Positions 34,505-46,060 are shown, counted from the first letter of the stretch. The stretch: DNA of 64,000 bases from Malachius bipustulatus (GCA_910589415.1 OU342631.1:8556001-8620000), one strand, 5' to 3'. Notes: generated by a model not told the origin, from the sequence alone. Program-made: numbers and translations.

Positions 34505-35075
34505 TACCTGGATAGTCAAAATGGAGCGATATGTATAAAATCGTATTTTAAGCATAAAAGAGAGAATAACTTTTTTCAAATTCAGGCCTCGTTTAGAAAA
34601 TATTTCCAAAAATGTGAAACTAAGGCTGCTAAAATATTTTTGTTTTGTAATTGGGACAGTCAAAATAAAACACCATGTATAAAATCGTATTTTGAGCATA
34701 AAAGAAAGGATAACTTTTTTCAAATTTAGGCCTCGTTTAGGAAATATTTCCAAAAATGTGAAACTAAGGCTGCTAAAAAATATTTTTTTTTGCTAATTGG
34801 GACAGTCAAAATAAAACACCGTGTATAAAATCGTATTTTGAGCATAAAAGAGAGAATAATTTTTTTCAAGATCACGCCTCGTTTAGGAAATATTTCCAAA
34901 AATGTAAAACTAAGGCCGTTGCAAAAAATATTTTTTTTAACTAGACAGCCAAAATCAAACGCCATGTATAAAATCGGATTCTAAGCATAAAAGAGCGAAT
35001 AACTTTTTCCAAGATCGGGCCTCGTTTAGGAAATATTTCTAAAAATGTAAAACTAAGGCTGTTACAAAAAAAAGC
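34505..35075 (-). repeat. ~145-bp satellite, array 3 (about 4 copies, reverse orientation)
   Basis: Reverse complement of the array 1 and 2 unit: GACAGTCAAAAT, GTATAAAATCGTATTTTGAG, TTTTTTCAAGATC or near variants, CCTCGTTTAGGAAATATTTC and ACTAAGGCTGCT recur about every 145 bp. The minus-strand frames 34502-34753 and 34726-34965 are satellite translations resembling those in array 1, which confirms the relationship at sequence level. Confidence 0.92.
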
Positions 35076-36627
35076 ATTTTTTTCAACGGATCCCACGAAC
35101 AATACGGATCTAACGTTTTACGGAGTAATCTACCTTGACACCTGAAAATGGACCAAGAAATCCAAACAAGGACACCATACACTATACATCGCGCACCACG
35201 CGCTATATCCAAGAAGTTACGCACCTTTGGCTTACAACAACTGAAATTACTCCATAAACGTAATATTTCCTAATTTATCTGAATTATTGATTTACGGCAA
35301 ACCTCCCCAAATTATACGCATACACCCCTAAGTATTCGTATACACCTTTCTTAACCTCATGGTCTCTTCATCGGTAACACCTCTGCTATCACCTGGAGGA
35401 CCTCAATTCTGCACTTCGCATTGATTCTCAACAGGATTAACTTGGTAATTTGACCAACTTGGCAGAGTGGTATGCCCTGGCTGATATGGTGTATAGTATT
35501 TACTGGATCGACACGATGTAGAGGTGTGTGACTACATATCTAGGCAAGGGTAATTAAAGCCGCACGTTCAGAAAAGTATAAGGAACGCATAATAAGCACC
35601 CAATATTGAGGGAACGTTTCTCCAAATTAAACAGTAATTATTATTCCACCTCGATCGATCAGGTATTAGCGGCACGTTCAAGTGTGTGGGTTGTTTCTTC
35701 AATCAAAGACATATGAATAACAGAATCAGGCAGCAATAAATTTAGGGAACAATTTAAGTAATAGAGTACGTGATGCAAATACGCTTATTACGTAACGCGA
35801 CGTTGAGAAAATAACGATATATCTCTCGGCTGTGTCGCTGACGTGAATGGATGGGGACAAGTTTGGGAAGTCTTCGCGATTGCCAAACTCCAACGACGGC
35901 CCGGATATTCGGGACACTTTCTATCATAAGCAAATATTTAACTCAGGCGGTGTAAAGACATCTCTGCTTGAAGGGCGAGATTCGACTACATACTTGTTGA
36001 GCTCACGTCATCAAATCGTCGAAAAATTCCCACACCTACCTGCATTATGAGATAATTATTGTTCTGTTGTTCGTTAATTGAATTTTGCGTTCTGTCCGGG
36101 AAAACAATAAAAGGGAAATAACTTCGGGGGCGTTTTCCCTTTGACTCGGAGCCAATTATTATTATTACTTATCATACTTTGCTTTGATTCCAAACTAATT
36201 GAGGAGAAGAATAATATGACCGAATGCTCGGTGAATTTCAGGATCTATTTTCCCTGTCCATCTCGACGAGTCGTAATTATTTGCTCAGACAGAAATTTAA
36301 TTTCAAGCGACATTTCTAGATAATTATAGGTTTTGTTTTTGCGCGCGATTCGTTAAAAAGCAATCTCGACTTGTTTCATTAACCTTTAACCCGAGGGGAA
36401 ACGTATTTTCGCGATCGCGGAGTTCTGCATGGAAAAACTTCTTGTTCGCTCGATTTCTCAAAATAGAAAAAAAATTGGTTCAGACGCGCACCTAATTTTA
36501 TAATTTCCTTAATCGCTCTTTTTTCGCTACTAAAAATCTCGAAGTCACATTTGTCAGTTTTTTTTCTTAGAAAAAGTGGCCCAGCTTTGGCTTGTTCGGC
36601 AACAAACATGACATTGACCGTTAGGTA
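35076..36627. other. No recognised gene
   Basis: Unique sequence between satellite array 3 and a putative promoter. Frames at 35726-35917 (minus) and 35847-36050 (plus) overlap on opposite strands and have no family signature. Confidence 0.45.
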
Positions 36628-36659
36628 TATAAAAGTCAATTATAATGAAATAGATCAGT
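36628..36659 (+). promoter_or_regulatory. TATA box plus TCAGT initiator, second candidate
   Basis: TATAAAAG at 36628-36635 and TCAGT at 36655-36659 place the initiator A at 36657, 29 bp after the TATA start. This is the same geometry as at 16371. The transcript would run into a small inverted-repeat element (36709-36943) and no gene was found downstream, so it may be chance or a relic promoter. Confidence 0.25.
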
Positions 36660-36708
36660 GGTAGCTCGTGGATTACAAAGATAGGGGAATGTTGATCTAC
36701 AAAACAAG

Positions 36709-36943
36709 ACAAGGTACGGTCAGCTCATTTTTTTTACTTTCAAAGGCCGGTAAGCTCGAAAATGTCGATTTCACCAAATTCCTCCGAAATTCGATTTTTG
36801 CAATTAAGGTCCATTCAGCTCAAGAATTGGATATTTTTCCAAACCCGATCTTTTTAAACCAAACTTTGCAAAAAAATATAAGTTCGAGCTGACCGCGAAC
36901 CCTTTAAAGAAAAACAAAAAAAATTGAGTTGACCGAACCTTGT
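36709..36943. mobile_element. Small inverted-repeat (MITE-like) element
   Basis: The left end starts ACAAGGTACGGTCAGCTCA and the right end, read on the minus strand, starts ACAAGGTTCGGTCAACTCA; pairing continues through a poly-T tract for about 40 bp in total. The element is 235 bp. A related end, ACAAGGTCCGGTCAGCTCC, is present at about 49647, showing a dispersed family. No clear target-site duplication and no coding capacity. Confidence 0.6.
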
Positions 36944-37069
36944 CATACATGAACAAAAAAAAAATGAAATGTGTCTAGCTTGACAACACGGATGAGGTTT
37001 TTTATCAATAATCGTCATCAACTTTTCATCTTCTGTCTTCTTTTATTTAATGACAATATTATCAATATA

Positions 37070-37984
37070 CAGGATGATTCACAGTCAATGGTACCTTAGA
37101 CATTTACGGGAAACGATAAGTCATTGGATTTTTCTGAAAATTTAGTCACTTGAATAATTATTGGCTCTGCTCTATCGATCTAAATATTTTCGGCATTGCG
37201 ACGTTGCCGCTTATTTCGAAAAATTGCAACAACGTTGATATTTTAAACGAGACACCCTGTATATTATTGCATTTTTGGGGTTCGCTATTGTTTTACGGTT
37301 ATTTTTATATAAGCACTCCTATACCAATTTTTAGCAGTTTTCGAGGAATTAAATAATTTCGTAACTCTTTAGTAAAAAAAACCCTCATTATTTAGGAATA
37401 GGAACGTGTTACATCATTTGAAAAGGAATTCTAACTGTCTCTTAGAATATTTGCTAATTTACAGGGCCCTCCGTTTAAAAAAAACCGCACTTTTCATAAT
37501 TTTCATAAAATGCAGCGGTAAGAGCACAATTTTTGAACGACCTTATTGTATAACGCGGCAGAACGAATTTCTTTGCGTAGAACTAATAGAGAGGACATTG
37601 GAAAATTATATCCAAAATTTCAGCTTTCTACAAATCACAACACTGCAGTAATAAACATTTAATGCGAGCCAAGTTTTGAAAAAAGAAAAAGTAACGAAAT
37701 TATTTAATTCCTCGAAAACTGCTAAAAATTGATACAGGAGTACGTGTTTTTACAAAAATAACCGGAAAACAATAGCGAACCCAAAACTGTAATAATATAC
37801 AGAGTGTATCATTTAAAATATCAACGTTGTTGCAATTTTTCAAAATAAGCGGCAACGTCGCAATGCCGAAAATATTTTAGATTGATAGAGCAGAGCCAAT
37901 TACTCAAGTGACTAAATTTACAGGAAAATCCAATGACTTGTTTCCCGTAAACGTCTAAGGTACCATCGACTGTGAATCACCCTG
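37070..37984. mobile_element. 915-bp fold-back element with ~300-bp inverted arms
   Basis: The left end CAGGATGATTCACAG and right end CTGTGAATCACCCTG are flanked by TATA on both sides (37066-37069 and 37985-37988), consistent with a TATA or TA target duplication. The arms (37070 to about 37373 and about 37690 to 37984) are near-perfect inverted copies over some 300 bp, sharing TACCTTAGAC, ATTTTCGGCATTGCGACGTT and GAGGAATTAAATAATTTCG. The centre of about 315 bp is unique, and its 81-codon frame (37406-37651) shows no transposase motif. Non-autonomous DNA transposon or MITE is the best class. Satellite array 4 begins at the right-hand TATA. Confidence 0.82.
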
Positions 37985-40015
37985 TATAGGGAAATATTTC
38001 AAAAAATTTAAAAGTAAAGGCTATGGGTAATAAAAAAAATTATTTAGTAACTGGACAGTCAAAACCGAACGTCATGTGTAAAATCGTATTTTAGGCATAA
38101 AAGACAGAATAACTTTTTTCAAGATCAGGCCTTATTTTATAAAATATTTACAAAAAAGTTTAAATAATGCGGTTACTATGAAAAAATGGAATATTTTTTG
38201 TTTTCTGATATTAAACAGTCAAAATCAAATGTCATGTATAGAATTGTATTTTAAGCATAAAAGAGAGAATAACTTTTTTTAAGATCGGGCCTTGCTTAGA
38301 AAATATTTACAAAAAAGTAAAATTAAGGCTGTTATAAAAAAAAATTATTGAGTAATTGGATGGTCAAAACCAAACGGCTTGTATTAAATCGAATTTTAAG
38401 CATAAAATAAAGAATAACTTTTTTCAAGGTCGGGCCTTGTTTAAAAAATATTTACAAAAATTGTAAAATTAAGGCTCTGCTATGAAAAAAAATTATTTAA
38501 TGGCTGGACAGTCAAAATCGAACGCCATGTATAAAATAGTATTTTAAGCGTAAAAGAGAGAATAACTTATTTCAAGATCGGGCTTTGTTCAAAAAATATT
38601 TACGAAAGTGTAAAATTAAGGCTGCTATGAAAAAAATTTGTAACTGGACAGTAAAAATCGAACGTCATGTACAAAATCGTATTTTCAGGCATAAAAGATC
38701 GGATCTCGCTTAGAAAATATTTACAAAAATGTAAAATTAAGGCTGTTATAAAAAAAATTGGGGGGTCAAAAAAAAAGTAATTGGGTGGTCAAAACCAAAC
38801 GGCTTGTATTAAATCGAATTCTAAGCATAAAAGAGAGAATAACTTTTTCCAAGATCGGACCTCGTTTAGAAAATATTTACAAAAATGTAAAATTAAGGCT
38901 GTTATAAAAAAAAATTTTAGTAACTGGACTGTCAAAATCGAACGGCTTGTATAAAATCGAACTTTAAGCAAAAATAAGAGAATAAGTTTTTCCAAGATCG
39001 GACCTCGTTTAGAAAATATTTACAAAAATGTAAAATTAAGGCTGTTTAAAAAAAATTGTTTAGTAACTGGACAGTCAAAATCGGACGGCTTGTATAAAAT
39101 TGAACTTTAAGCATAAAATACAGAATAACTTTTTTCAAGATCGGGCCTTGTTTAGAAAATATTTACAAAAATGTAAAACTAAAGGCTCTGATGAAAAAAA
39201 AAATTATTTAATAACTGAACAGTCCAAATCGAACGGCTTGTATAAAATCGAATTTTAAGCAAAAATAAGAGAATAAGTTTTTCCAAGATCGGACCTCGTT
39301 TAGAAAATATTTACAAAAATGTAAAATTAAGGCTGTTTAAAAAAAAATTTAGTAACTGGACAGTTAAAATCGAACGGCTTGTATAAAATCGGACTTTAAG
39401 CAAAAATAAGAGAATAAGTTTTTCCAAGATCGGACCTCGTTTAGAAAATATTTACAAAAATGTAAAATTAAGGCTGTTTAAAAAAAATTATTTAGTAACT
39501 GGACAGTCAAAATCGGACGGCTTGTATAAAATTGAACTTTAAGCATAAAATACAGAATAACTTTTTTCAAGATCGGGCCTTGTTTAGAAAATATTTACAA
39601 AAATGTAAAACTAAAGGCTCTGATGAAAAAAAAAAAAAATTAATAACTGGACAGTCAAAATCGAACGGCTTGTATAAAATCGAATTTTAAGCAAAAATAA
39701 GAGAATAAGTTTTTCCAAGATCGGACGTCGTTTAGAAAATATTTACAAAAATGTAAAATTAAGGCTGGATATAAAAAAAAATTATTGAGTAACTGGACGG
39801 TCAAAACCAAACGGGTTGTATAAAATCGAATTTTAAGCAAGAATAAGAGAATAAGTTTTTCCAAGATCGGACCTCGTTTAGAAAATATTTACAAAAATGT
39901 AAAATTAAGGCTGTTTAAAAAAAATTATTTAGTAACTGGACAGTCAAAATCGAACGGCTTGTATAAAATAGAATTTTAAGCATAAAAGAGAGAATAGATT
40001 TTTTTCCAGATCCAG
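37985..40015 (-). repeat. ~144-bp satellite, array 4 (about 14 copies, reverse orientation)
   Basis: Same family and direction as array 3: AACTGGACAGTCAAAATCG, GGCTTGTATAAAATCGAA, AAGATCGGACCTCGTTTAGA, AAATATTTACAAAAATGTAA and AAAATTAAGGCTG per unit. A three-unit higher-order repeat is visible: the variant with GCATAAAATACAGAATAAC occurs after TGTATAAAAT at 39091 and at 39523, exactly 432 bp apart. The array starts at the target duplication of the fold-back element 37070-37984. Minus-strand frames such as 38789-38995 and 39655-39864 are translated satellite. Confidence 0.93.
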
Positions 40016-40320
40016 AGTAAAAAACAACAAAACCCTTAATTTTTTGATAATATATATTTCCATTAGTGCTTACACCAGCTATAATTATAACGCGCGCCTA
40101 TGTAATTTACCTCTCAGGTAGGAATGTATTTTTTGCTATTTCGTCATATTTTGGTATTTGGATATATAATAAATTTTAGGTGTTATTGTTCGACTGCGTT
40201 TCATGACTTTCATCCTTTCAAGAACATCACAGACTGAAGTGGTAGAAATCATAAGAATGACGACGTGACTATCGAAAAAATTAGGGTGCGTTCAGAAAGT
40301 GCATATCTGCGTATAATAGT
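40016..40320. other. Spacer between satellite array 4 and the 1,138-bp repeat
   Basis: About 300 bp of AT-rich sequence with no recognised feature. Confidence 0.5.
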
Positions 40321-41440
40321 ATATTATTTTATACGGAGGGAAAGTGACACTTTTCATGGCGCGCTCGTGTTTATCAGCCGAACGAAGTGAGGCTGATAAT
40401 AGAGAGCAAGCCATGAAAAGTCACTTTTCCTCCAAATAAAATATACTATTTTTTCTTCAAACGTGGGCAAATTTAAGCAAGAACATCATTTTTAATTGAA
40501 GGAAAGCGAATTTTCAAAAGGTTTGGACTGGTATAAGTAGGTGAGTATGGAGTATGGGCTGCTTCTATAGAAACGCGGCGCTGTCAAATTGACACTGTCA
40601 TCAACGTCAGTGAAGTGAACATCGAGAAATTATTATTGAAATTATTAAAGAAAAATAATAAAATAATAATTATGTAACTAAACTACTAATCATCGCAAAA
40701 TCAAAATTAAAAACGTTATAAAAGTTTGTAAGTAAGTTATAAAATTAATGATAAACATCTACCTACCTCTTGCTAGACCCTGCTTGGTCAATTTTTTCAT
40801 TTTCTGTTAATGATGATGCCAGTCAGTCAGAAGTTGAATGTTAAATATGTAGGTCATTGTAGGTAGGTACCTATAACTGTGCACCTAATAATAAAAATAT
40901 AAGATGTTGGATTCCTTTATGTACCTAGGTATATGGTTATAATTATTATCCTTGTGTTCAATATTCAAATTTCAATACGGAATAATAATTATTTTTGCTT
41001 ACCTCGCAATAACCCAACTTTTTTTCTGACGTTTGAGCCGACTGAGCCGAGCACGAGCTCGACTCGACTAAAGTCGACTGTCGACCGTCCGGCTTCGGGT
41101 ATAATTATGACGTTTCACAGAATTACTTCGTTTCGGTGTAGATTTTCCAAAGATTATGCTTGATTATTACCGAATTCCTTTTAACCTTATTAGATAATAA
41201 TAAACTAGAGAGTTTTCATATCTTAGGTTGAATTTTATTGATGAATATACGGGCCTACATTAATAAAATTTCAATAGTTGATTCTTAATACAGGTAGCTA
41301 TGTGTTTGTATGTTGATGTTGCTATGGCACCACTTTAGCTCCGGCGGAGGTAAAGTGTTGCTTGGCAACACTTTAGCTCCGGCGGAGGAAAAGTGAAACT
41401 TTGAGACCGGCTACTGAGTCGAGTAATGTCTGATTTACTG

Positions 41441-41602
41441 ACGTTTGAAGAAAATAGTATATTATTTTATACGGAGGGAAAGTGACACTTTTCATGGCGC
41501 GCTCGTGTTTATCAGCCGAACGAAGTGAGGCTGATAATAGAGAGCAAGCCATGAAAAGTCACTTTTCCTCCAAATAAAATATACTATTTTTTCTTCAAAC
41601 GT
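41441..41602. repeat. 162-bp palindrome at the unit junction
   Basis: Starts ACGTTTGAAGAAAATAGTAT and ends as an imperfect inverse, ATACTATTTTTTCTTCAAACGT-type sequence. Arms of about 75 bp include CACTTTTCATGGC and GCCATGAAAAGTCACTTTTC, around a centre TCAGCC-GAACGAAGTGA-GGCTGA. The same palindrome, lacking its outermost left bases, stands at the start of the first unit (about 40315-40464). Confidence 0.85.
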
Positions 41603-42314
41603 GGGCAAATTTAAGCAAGAACATCATTTTTAATTGAAGGAAAGCGAATTTTCAAAAGGTTTGGACTGGTGTAAGTAGGTGAGTATGGAGTATGGGCTGC
41701 TTCTATAGAAACGCGGCGCTGTCAAATTGACACTGTCATCAACGTCAGTGAAGTGAACATCGAGAAATTATTATTGAAATTATTAAAGAAAAATAATAAA
41801 ATAATAATTATGTAACTAAACTACTAAGCATCGCAAAATCAAAATTAAAAACGTTATAAAAGTTTGTAAGTAAGTTATAAAATTAATGATAACATCTACC
41901 TACCTCTTGCTAGACCCTGCTTGGTCAATTTTTTCATTTTCTGTTAATGATGATGCCAGTCAGTCAGAAGTTGAATGTTAAATTAATATGTAGGTCATTG
42001 TAGGTAGGTACCTATAACTGCGTGCACTAATACCTACCTAATAATAAAAATATAAGATGTTGGATTCCTTTATGTACCTAGGTACCTATATGGTTATAAT
42101 TATTATCCTTGTGTTCAATATTCAAATTTCAATAACGGAATAATAATTATTTTTGCTTACCTCGCAATAACCCAACTTTTTTTCTGACGTTTGAGCCGAC
42201 TGAGCCGAGCACGAGCTCGACTCGACTAAAGTCGACTGTCGACCGTCCGGCTTCGGGTATAATTATGACGTTTCACAGAATTACTTCGTTTCGGTGTAGA
42301 TTTTCCAAAGATTA

Positions 42315-42463
42315 ATCCCCGTATTCACAAACAATAATTTCCTAAATAATTACGTAATTAATTAAATGAGTGAGAGGGAGATATGCAGTTTTTTTGCAAT
42401 ACAATGAGATGGGGATATCGATTACGTAATTATTTAGGAAATTATCGTTTGTGAATACGGGCA
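42315..42463. mobile_element. 149-bp MITE with TA target duplication
   Basis: The element is present only in the second 1,138-bp unit; the first unit has the uninterrupted site GATTATG. It is flanked by TA (42313-42314 and 42464-42465). Terminal inverted repeats of about 40 bp begin CCCGTATTCACAAAC and include AATTTCCTAAATAATTACGT. The TA duplication and short AT-rich interior suggest a Tc1/mariner-type non-autonomous element. Confidence 0.88.
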
Positions 42464-42763
42464 TATGTTTGATTAATACCGAATTCCTTTTAACCTTATT
42501 AGATAATAATAAACTAGAGAGTTTTCATATCTTAGGTTGAATTTTATTGATGAATATACGGGCCTACATTAATAAAATTTCAATAGTTGATTCTTAATAC
42601 AGGTAGCTATGTGTTTGTATGTTGATGTTGCTATGGCACCACTTTAGCTCCGGCGGAGGTAAAGTGTTGCTTGGCAACACTTTAGCTCCGGCGGAGGAAA
42701 AGTGAAACTTTGAGACCGGCTACTGAGTCGAATAATGTCTGATTTACTGACGTTTGAAGAAAA

Positions 42764-44539
42764 AAGATTTTTTTAAATTAAATTTAACAGTTTCGTAAAA
42801 AAATGTACTTCACTAGCTATTACCTCCAATGTAACTCGGAGGTAATAATGATTAAATTAATTTTGTAATTCGGAGTTTTTTTATTTTCAATTTTACATTG
42901 TAAGAATATATGAAAAGTTTCATTCGTCATTCAAGGGTTACATAATACCTACCTACCTGAATATCCATATTTTGACCTGCAACTTTGATATTGTCAAATA
43001 AATAACGGAATGCCCGAGTTCCCGAAAGAAATTCCCGTAACCCACATTTGATGAGTTCTTTGTCTTTCGCAAAGTCGCAGAGTGTTTACGTCTGATATTA
43101 TTGACAAGATGAAAACACAGTTTCCCCGCCGTTCGTTCTCCTCGGAGGAAGGCCTGTCTGTCGTTTCGTTTCTATGGCTTCGCATTTCCTTCCATTATCT
43201 AAAAATTCAAGGTTCACTTGTCTCGTTATTAGTTTCCCGTTATAAACATGAAATCGAGTAGAAAATCGACAAAGTTCATCCTAAGAGGACAATTAGGTAT
43301 TACATTTATTACCTTTGTCTTTCGCGATGAGAGTTTTATAAAAATAGAAAATAGAAACAAGTTCCCAGGTTCGGGACGCTCTCATCTTATTAACGAATTT
43401 ATTTTTAAACTATCCGTGCTAAAATTTATTATTATTGAACTCGGAAAACTAATTTTAATTAGATTCGCTTCAAAAATAAAAATAACATAATTTGCGATAA
43501 TATATTGATGACGACATATAAAAATTTACAAAATTTGAACTTTCTTCTTAATCATAATTAACATTAATTCCCTGAGAATCGGATTTTGAAAAAAAATTAT
43601 GGTTCCATTAATTTAATGACCGCAGATGGTTTGTACTACTATCATCCACTAGATGGCGCTGAGGGATACAGATCACTTGAGATCCTTAAAAGAATTCCTT
43701 CGATCTGGTGTGCCGATCGAGAAAAAAAATTCTGTTTCTGATGATTTCAGGATTTTTTTTTAATTTCTAGAGGACGTTGAAATATCTCCAAAGCTTTAAA
43801 TGGTCTATAGGTCGAGATAGCAATAAAAAGCACTCATTATTTGTGTTAAATATTCGTGCAAAAATGTGCTAATCGTCCTTTTGTAGGCGATAATGAAGAA
43901 AAAAAAATGATAATGAAATCATAAATTTGAATATTTTAGTCAAATTTATGACCTGCCTAGGTGATGCCTACACAGGGAAAGCTTTCTTATTAATTTCATT
44001 AACCAAAAGCGCGGAGAAGCAAAAGGATAAAAGGAGAAGAACACGAGCGATCGTATTATTTATCCGATGGCAAAATTGACTGCAGAGGGCGACTAGATGA
44101 GACGAGATAATCAATGCAGCTCGATACGGGATAATTCACCGGAATGAAATTACAGGTTACAGCGGGGCACTGCTAGCCGGGCTAGGCTAGCTGCTAGGAG
44201 AGCTTCGCCATGAAATACTAGCATACTAGCATCATAGCACCAGCAACAACAATAATTCTCTCTTCGAAGGTATAATTAAAATATTCTAGCCTATAGAAGG
44301 TTAGACACATCGACTGAATCCATCATAATCTCAAATCTTAACAATGTTGCCAGTTCCATAAATGGTTGGTAAGGAAACTGACAGAAAAAAGCTAGAGCCC
44401 AAGATTACAAGGAGCAATGAGTTATTTTCGAGTAACTGTCAACCTGGTAAGAACGAAGCTTGATGGAGTTCAAAGATAGTATAACGGTTAAGTAACACTT
44501 TTTCGGTTGCTTGGCAAACCTGAGCACTAAATGAAAAAG
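42764..44539. other. No recognised gene; includes a CTCF-type site
   Basis: Unique sequence with the CTCF consensus match at 43646-43660 and a CTAG-rich patch (about 44170-44235, repeated GCTAGC, CTAGCA). Frames at 42994-43185 (minus) and 43248-43490 (plus) show no family signature. Confidence 0.45.
43646..43660 (+). promoter_or_regulatory. Sequence matching the CTCF consensus
   Basis: CCACTAGATGGCGCT agrees at all 15 positions with the CTCF consensus CCASYAGRKGGCRSY as I know it. CTCF is a zinc-finger insulator protein conserved in most insects. A weaker match (AGATGGCGCC core) lies at about 53955-53964. A site here could mark a domain boundary, but binding cannot be inferred from the motif alone. 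Confidence 0.5.
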
Positions 44540-46060
44540 TAGCTAAAAATGTGGCCTAAAAAATGAAAAAATGGACCAAGAAGAGAAAATATGGCCCAAT
44601 AAATAAGAAATAAGGCCCACAAATGGGGAAATGGGCCCGAAATAAATTTTTGCAAAGTATCTCGAAAATCGTTGCCGTTTTCGGAATGCGGTTTCACACT
44701 TACAACGATTTAGGCAAAAAAAAACGTCGTCGAAAGACCGAAATAGGGGAGTACCTATCTCTTTTTGAGGTCGCTCTTCCCAAAAATAAGGTTTTTGTCT
44801 TTCGCAAGTGCGATTAAGTTGCCTAAAAAGGGAGAAATATGGTTTTGTGAGAAAGGAAAAAAGAGAAAAAGGCTCAAAAAGAGAAAATATGGCCCTAAAA
44901 GTGAGGAATACGACCCAGAAATGGGGAAATGGGCCCGAATAAATTTTTATAAATTATTCAGAAAACCGTTGCGAACTTCATAATGCGCTACCACACCGGG
45001 AACGATGGAAACAAAAAAAAAAAAATCTTGTTGAAAGACCAAAATAGAGGAGTATAGCTTTTTCCTTCGCAATTGCATATATAAGTTGCCTAAAAATGGG
45101 GAAATATGGTCAAAAAAAGTTAAAATGGTCCAAAAAGGAAAATATGACCTAAAATTTAAGAAATAAGGCCCACAAAATGGGAAATAGGCCCGAAATTAAT
45201 TTTTGCAAAATATCTCGAAACCCGTTGCTAATTTCGTAATGCGCTTCTACATCAGGAACGATCGAGACCAAAAAAACCTTGTCGAAAGGCCTAAATAGGA
45301 GAGTATATCTTTTTGAGATCGCTCTTTCCAAAAATCAGGTTTTTGTCCTTCGTAAGTGCGGGTAAATTGCCTAAGAATCTGTAAATATAATCCAAAAAGA
45401 GTAAAAATGGCCCAAAAAGAGCAAATATCGCCGAAAAGCAGAAATAAGGCCCACAAATGGGGAAAATTGACCCGAAATAAATTTTTGTTAAATATCTCGA
45501 AAACCGTTGCGAATTTCGTAATTTGTTCCCACACCTGGAACGATCGAGATAAAAAAAAACCTTGTCGAAAGGCCGAAATAGGAGAGCATACCTTTTTGAG
45601 ATCGCTCTTTCCAAAAATCAGGTTTTTGTCCTTCGTAAGTGGGGTTAAGTTGCCTAAGAATGGCAATAGAAAGAGAAAATGGCCCAATAAGAGAAAATAT
45701 GGCTCCAAAAATGAGAAATAAGGCCCACAAATGGGAAAATAGGCCCGAAATACATTTTTGCAAACTATCTCGAAAACCTTTGCGAATTTCGGATCGCGGT
45801 TCCACACCTGGAACGATCGAGACCAAGAAAACTTCGCCGAAATACCAAAATACGAGACTGTATATTTTTGAGGTCGTATTTTCTAAAAATCAGATTTTTG
45901 TCCTTTGCGAGTGTGATTAAGTTGCCTAAAAATTGGGAAATATGGCCATAGAAGGGAAAAATGGTCCAAGAAGAGAAAATGTGGCCCAAAGAGGCAGAAA
46001 TAAGGCCCAAAAATGGGAAAATGGGCCCAAAATAAGTTTTAGCAAAAATATCTCGTTACG
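44540..46060 (+). repeat. ~280-bp tandem repeat, six copies
   Basis: CCCGAAATAAATTTTTGC or a near variant recurs at about 44637, 44934, 45190, 45472, 45746 and 46026 (spacings 256-297 bp). Each unit has a purine-rich half with repeated ATGGCCCAAAAAGAG and AAATAAGGCCCACAAATGGG, and a half with TCTCGAAAACCGTTGCGAAT, GGAACGATCGAGAC and TTTTTGAGATCGCTCTTTCC. The 186-codon minus-strand frame at 45247-45807 and its neighbours arise because several spacings keep frame; the product is repeat translation without domain signature. Confidence 0.9.

Larger units (their letters stand above)
40321..42763 (+). repeat. 1,138-bp tandem duplication of a palindrome-containing unit
   Basis: ATATTATTTTATACGGAGGG starts at 40321 and again at 41459. 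The two units agree almost base for base over their length: small indels, plus one 149-bp insertion (42315-42463) in the second. Each unit carries a palindrome at its left end and, near its right end, two tandem copies of CACTTTAGCTCCGGCGGAGG followed by AAAGTG, itself a near-palindrome. The right boundary is ACGTTTGAAGAAAA (about 42763). The frame at 40933-41163 has no family signature. The units could be a tandem array of a non-autonomous transposon or a young satellite. Confidence 0.9.

Noticed and set aside
45247..45807. 186-codon minus-strand frame
   Set aside because: Lies wholly inside the ~280-bp tandem repeat; the frame stays open because some unit lengths keep phase.
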